38,670 bases of DNA from Candidatus Endomicrobium neocapritermitis (GTDB taxonomy: Bacteria; Elusimicrobiota; Endomicrobiia; Endomicrobiales; Endomicrobiaceae), in NCBI GenBank assembly GCA_009778325.1, contig WRJZ01000029.1, positions 1-38,670 of the forward strand, given 5' to 3'. The notes beneath the pieces are model-generated. The model was given only the letters and a program-made list of their open reading frames with translations. It had not been told where the DNA came from and did no database searches. Positions 35,694 through 38,670 of the stretch are shown in pieces. The position numbers were made by a program, and so were the translations under genes. Within the stretch, counting starts at the first letter, position 1. Each line of letters starts with the position of its first letter.

Positions 35694-35792
35694 TAACGAC
35701 AAAATTCAAAATTTCAAAGTTTAAAGTTCGAATACTAAGTTCCTGCCGAAACACAATATTTGCACTTTAAACTCTGAACTTTGAACTTCGTT
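35694..35792. repeat. Octamer-arm palindromic element E11
   Basis: The left boundary is AACGAC; units AAAATTCA, AAATTTCA, AAGTTTAA, AGTTCGAA form the left arm. The right arm (35762-35792) is the complement ending AACGAAG on the minus strand. It lies 15 nt upstream of the epimerase start and is not next to a stop codon. The remaining gap to 35957 is AT-rich with no gene visible. Confidence 0.78.
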
Positions 35793-35957
35793 ATTTATCG
35801 AAAGATTATATAAAATTAAATATGTTTTGTCATATTGTAATTGTACAAATGTCACCGCAAAATCAAAATGATACTATTTAAAAACTCCCTCATTTTTATA
35901 TCATTTGCCATATAGCAATCGCGCAAACACCGTGCGTATTATTCACTGTCATTTTTC

Positions 35958-36710
35958 TCACTCTAAGAGAGCGCCGTATATTGCCTCATAGTTTCTTTTC
36001 GCAATTTTACCGGCATAATACTGCGACATTGCAACAACTGCTTGAAACTCTTTTTGTTCTTTTTCAGAAGGCTCGGAATAATCGCCCGACGTCATTCTTG
36101 CAGTATAACTTTCGGTGTACTTTTTTACTTCTTCGGAAGCAAAGTTAACCGCTTCTTCGTCGGAAACAAACTTTGCTTTCTTTATGTTTTCCGGAAGATA
36201 GTCATAAAGTTCGTCAACTATAGCTTTAGCTTCGGCTATTTGCGCGTCAAGTCCGGCAATCGTTTCCCGATAACTTTCCCTCGCCCTTGCAATTTCCTCT
36301 TTAGGTAATATGGCTTTCATCATTTGTTTTACTTCTTTCTGTTCCATTATCTCTTTTTCTTTACGGCTTTTTTTATTTTTTTGCGGTTCTTCTTCCGCAT
36401 CCTCTTCTTTGTCAACGGATTGATACGACTCTGCTTTCGCTCTAAGCGAAGCGACCTTACGCTTCATTTTAAATATTCCATACCCGCACGAAGCAATCGT
36501 AATAAAAAATATAAAAAGTATTACGCCAACCAGTATCAGTAATACTTTTTTATCCTGTTCGCTAAAGCCGCTTTTTTTGACTTCGGAAACAGCATTATTT
36601 GCGGATTGTTCCGGCTGCGCGCTTTGCTCCGTATTTTGTTTTTCACCGCAATTTTTACAAAACATGTCGGCAGAATCAATGTTCTCGCCACATTTATGGC
36701 ATTTTTTCAT
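35958..36710 (-). CDS. Zinc-ribbon membrane protein of unknown function
   Basis: A 250-residue protein with an N-terminal zinc ribbon (MKKCHKCGENIDSADMFC, then KNCGEKQ; Cys at 4, 7, 18 and 21). A Gln/Ser-rich linker and one membrane helix follow (VLLILVGVILFIFFITIASC, about residues 55-77). The rest is Lys/Glu-rich and likely helical or coiled coil (EEEPQKNKKSRKEKEIMEQK). Only the ribbon is a known module. It is expected to be cytoplasmic at the N-terminus and membrane-anchored. RBS AGGAGG is strong. No partner is evident; the Crp-like gene upstream is 118 nt away. Confidence 0.78.
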   Translation of the reverse strand: MKKCHKCGENIDSADMFCKNCGEKQNTEQSAQPEQSANNAVSEVKKSGFSEQDKKVLLILVGVILFIFFITIASCGYGIFKMKRKVASLRAKAESYQSVDKEEDAEEEPQKNKKSRKEKEIMEQKEVKQMMKAILPKEEIARARESYRETIAGLDAQIAEAKAIVDELYDYLPENIKKAKFVSDEEAVNFASEEVKKYTESYTARMTSGDYSEPSEKEQKEFQAVVAMSQYYAGKIAKRNYEAIYGALLE

Positions 36711-36828
36711 AATATCCTCCTGATATTTAATTGAAAAATGTAAATTTGATTTCTTTGGATGATATTTTAATTCTTACTTCTTTCGGTGTCATTTTTAAAT
36801 GATTTGACATGGAAGCTGTAGAAAAAAA

Positions 36829-37503
36829 TTAAATCCCGCTTTTAAGGATTTTAAAACGGTTTTTGCTAAATTCTATGATTTTTGCCCTGCGCATCCTGCC
36901 GAGCTCTCTTGAAAGAGCGCTTCTGTCCACAAACAAAAATTCGGCAAGTTCTTTTCTGTCAAAATTAATGTGAAATTCGCTGCTTTTATGCTTTTCGGCT
37001 TGAAAATTTAAAAAAGACATCAGCCTGTGCCGGACGCTCTTTTTGCTTAAATATTCCATTTTCATTGTAAGAGCGTTGTGGTTGCTTGCTAACATTCTTA
37101 TAATATTGCCTATAAGTTTAACGTGAAAAGGACAATTTTGCTTGCATACCGTGAAAAGTTTATTAAAAGGTATGGCAAGAATATCGCAGTCTGTTGAAGC
37201 CACGGCTGAAACGTTTACTTTGTAATTCTTTTTTTCGTTCAGCGATTCGTCCAAAACCGACCCCGGTTCGGCTTGCTCTAAAATAACCCTGTTTCCATCC
37301 GTGTCGTCTTTTATAATATTTACTATTCCGTCAACGATAATACCGAGATTTACATACACATCGCCGTCGGAAAAAACCGACGCGCCTTTCAGATAGCTGG
37401 AAAATATGGGTTTGAAACACGGACTTAAAGCTTTCATGTCATCTGACGAAATGTCATAAAAAATATGATTCTTTTTAAGCACTTCATAGTAATTATGCAG
37501 CAT
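36829..37503 (-). CDS. Crp/Fnr-family transcriptional regulator
   Basis: A 224-residue regulator with an N-terminal cyclic-nucleotide-binding-like beta-roll (SSYLKGASVFSDGDVYVNLG, then EPGSVLDES) and a C-terminal winged HTH (DRKELAEFLFVDRSALSREL then GRMRRAKIIEFSKNRFKILK). The FNR iron-sulfur cysteines at the N-terminus are absent. The cNMP-binding phosphate cassette is not clear, so the ligand is unknown. GGGAGG lies before the ATG. A palindrome GTTGC-N4-GCAAC, the geometry of Crp/Fnr sites, lies 70 nt upstream and could mediate autoregulation. Confidence 0.85.
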   Translation of the reverse strand: MLHNYYEVLKKNHIFYDISSDDMKALSPCFKPIFSSYLKGASVFSDGDVYVNLGIIVDGIVNIIKDDTDGNRVILEQAEPGSVLDESLNEKKNYKVNVSAVASTDCDILAIPFNKLFTVCKQNCPFHVKLIGNIIRMLASNHNALTMKMEYLSKKSVRHRLMSFLNFQAEKHKSSEFHINFDRKELAEFLFVDRSALSRELGRMRRAKIIEFSKNRFKILKSGI

Positions 37504-37572
37504 TATATTCCTCCCGTATTTTATATTGAAGAACGTCCCTCATTAATAATATTAGCAAAAAATTACAAAAAC

Positions 37573-37586
37573 GTTGCTGCGGCAAC
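37573..37586. promoter_or_regulatory. Crp/Fnr-type palindrome GTTGC-N4-GCAAC
   Basis: A perfect 5-4-5 inverted repeat lies between the Crp/Fnr gene start and the possible plus-strand small gene. A second palindrome, ATATTTTAAAATAT, is at 37603-37616. The 5-4-5 layout matches FNR-like operators; the binding protein is inferred from proximity. Confidence 0.4.
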
Positions 37587-37632
37587 ATATATTTTTATAG
37601 CAATATTTTAAAATATATGTCAGGAGCGGTGT

Positions 37633-37788
37633 TTGCAAAAATCCGCTTCGAAATCCGTCCGGGTTGTGCCGTCATATGGAAATACAGCAATGGATGAACA
37701 TCTTGACGGCGCAAGATATGCAACTGCGGTTTTGAGATTATTTATAATCTTAAAATCTGGGAAATATGCCGCCCGGGCGGATAAATAA
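37633..37788 (+). CDS. Possible small gene (51 aa), divergent from the Crp/Fnr regulator
   Basis: A TTG at 37633 is preceded by AGGAG at 6-nt spacing and opens 51 codons. The product starts MQKSASKSVRVVPSYGNTAM and contains DGARYATAVLRLFIILKSGK. I do not recognise it. The surrounding 37504-37853 holds no other gene; the small frame, the palindrome at 37573-37586 and the large palindrome at 37812-37835 are all I see there. The TTG start and short length keep confidence low. Confidence 0.3.
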   Translation: MQKSASKSVRVVPSYGNTAMDEHLDGARYATAVLRLFIILKSGKYAARADK

Positions 37789-37811
37789 TCATTCTCCTTT
37801 TAAAGCAAGGC

Positions 37812-37835
37812 GGTCAAGGGGACGTCCCCTTGACC
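37812..37835. terminator. 24-nt perfect palindrome, possible bidirectional terminator
   Basis: Each half is GGTCAAGGGGAC. It lies between the 3' end of the small plus-strand frame and the 3' end of the toxin fragment, i.e. between convergent genes. It lacks a clear T-run, so it is not a classical intrinsic terminator; a REP-like repeat is also possible. Confidence 0.4.
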
Positions 37836-37853
37836 ATAGTATTTCTTAGCCGG

Positions 37854-38378
37854 TCATTTCCTTCGTCCTCGCAACCATAAACCAAGAACTTTCAATATTC
37901 GTTTAATATAATTCATAAAACTTTTTATTATTTGTTGTAATGCCTTAAAAATACTCATTTCGTAGCCGTAGGACAAACTTGCAAGTTCAGAGTCAAGTTT
38001 TTTTGCTACCTCAGGCCAGGCTGCTCCGCTTACGATAAGCAAGCCGAATGCCGCTGATTCTTTTTCCGGAGCTGTAAGTTTTTTGCCTGTAAAAAAACCC
38101 TCGCCGCTGATTAATTCATATAAATCTACTATATCTCCGACAACCGGCATTGAACCGATAGGAATATCCCCTAAAACTTTCAGAACATTTCCGACTTTTC
38201 CGGCTATATCATTTTTTATACTTTTAAACATCTTCTCAAATGGCTGCTCCTGAGCCATTGATTCTTCCAAGGATTTGCCGATACCGTCGGATTCTATGCC
38301 AAATACATCAAATGCCATTACGCCATGTTTCCTGCTTATTGCCGAAACCTCGTACATTACATCAATGAAACGTTTCAT
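37854..38378 (-). CDS. Polymorphic-toxin fragment with pre-toxin TG domain, 5'-truncated
   Basis: A 174-residue product from the first available Met. Residues about 60-130 match the pre-toxin TG (PT-TG) domain: IGSMPVVGDIVDLYELISGE, then FFTGKKLTAPEKES. That domain precedes the toxin tip in contact-dependent or polymorphic toxins. About 45 basic, amphipathic residues follow (KALQQIIKSFMNYIKRILKV and a basic tail). The frame is open and coding-like for 40 further codons up to 38498 (Lys/Glu-rich, ending FEEADSLKRTNKSIS just before this Met) and stops at 38499-38501 where a new repeat begins. No upstream start is in frame. The gene is probably the 3' part of a longer toxin cut by an insertion. 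No immunity gene is evident. Confidence 0.65.
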   Translation of the reverse strand: MKRFIDVMYEVSAISRKHGVMAFDVFGIESDGIGKSLEESMAQEQPFEKMFKSIKNDIAGKVGNVLKVLGDIPIGSMPVVGDIVDLYELISGEGFFTGKKLTAPEKESAAFGLLIVSGAAWPEVAKKLDSELASLSYGYEMSIFKALQQIIKSFMNYIKRILKVLGLWLRGRRK

Positions 38379-38498
38379 TGATATGGACTTGTTTGTTCTC
38401 TTTAAAGAGTCTGCTTCTTCAAATATCTCATCAAGACGCTTTAAACCTTTTTCGCCTTCATCAATTTCTTTTTTGATTTTCTTACCCTCTTTTTTACC

Positions 38499-38670
38499 TT
38501 AGGGTGTGTCGACATTCATAACGCACTTGCGCTGCTCAGATTTTTGAGGAAATTTTAACTTTTTTATGACGCGCATAGCCGAAGCTATGTAAGGAATAAA
38601 AAAGTTAAAATTTACCAAAAAGCTGGCGCAGCCCGAAGGGTTTGGTCAAAAAAGAGCCAACTCCGTTGTT
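38499..38670. mobile_element. Edge of an insertion or other repeat element (partial, runs off window)
   Basis: From TTAGGGTGTGTCGACATTC onward the sequence is unlike neighbouring coding DNA. It contains an 18-bp perfect inverted repeat (38550-38567 and 38596-38613) around a 6-bp hairpin CATAGC/GCTATG (loop CGAA). Its first base is the stop of the truncated toxin frame. No transposase is seen; the element continues beyond the window. Confidence 0.45.

Overview
The window is AT-rich (roughly 38-40% GC by eye) and comes from a Gram-negative-type bacterium. It encodes a LolA-like lipoprotein carrier, a RodZ-like protein, an AsnB/Wzy-type surface glycan set, type IV pilus parts (PilT, prepilin peptidase, a pilin-like protein) and O-antigen-style glycosyltransferases. 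Codon use and gene content remind me most of Elusimicrobiota (Endomicrobium-like). That is an inference; no 16S or other decisive marker is present. Almost every gene is on the minus strand. The clear exception is a UDP-glucose dehydrogenase at 19520-20821.

Layout. 104-4472: an AsnB-like amidotransferase without its catalytic Cys, a flippase-like membrane protein and a Wzy/O-antigen-ligase-like protein with C-terminal TPRs. 4476-6854: prepilin peptidase, pilin-like protein and PilT. 6861-12507: coaD, xerD/C, an MBL-fold hydrolase, pgpA, pgsA, rimO and rodZ. 12518-16100: lolA-like, a small HTH plus FtsK-gamma chimera, ftsK and a small winged-helix protein. 16179-19258: accB, pnp, rpsO. 19520-27327: ugd, glf and five glycosyltransferase-like genes. 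27386-29875: ahcY and metK (SAM cycle). 29987-35678: sugar nucleotidyltransferase, GalE-like epimerase, recA, UDP-HexNAc dehydrogenase and UDP-glucuronate-epimerase-like gene. 35958-38498: zinc-ribbon membrane protein, Crp/Fnr regulator, a possible 51-codon plus-strand gene, and a 5'-truncated polymorphic-toxin fragment (pre-toxin TG domain) that ends at a different repeat or mobile element running off the window.

The most unusual feature is a family of at least 14 intergenic elements. Their arms are quasi-tandem 7-mers or 8-mers whose actual sequence differs from element to element (GTTAATA, TTACGAA, GTGAAGA, CAATTAA, GTTCGGAA, GATGCAGA and so on). The architecture is constant: an AAMGGCAG-like boundary (M = A or C), a 20-35 nt repetitive arm, often a middle segment with one or two small hairpins, and a complementary second arm. 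Ten of the 14 touch, contain or lie within about 7 nt of the stop codon of the upstream gene, and in three cases the element supplies the last codons and the stop. They resemble in style the heptameric STRR repeats of cyanobacteria, but the set-wide co-variation of arm sequence and the stop-codon targeting deserve study.

The second notable item is the 162-residue protein at 13179-13667. Its N-terminus resembles the RodZ HTH encoded two genes downstream, and its C-terminus resembles the FtsK gamma domain encoded immediately upstream.
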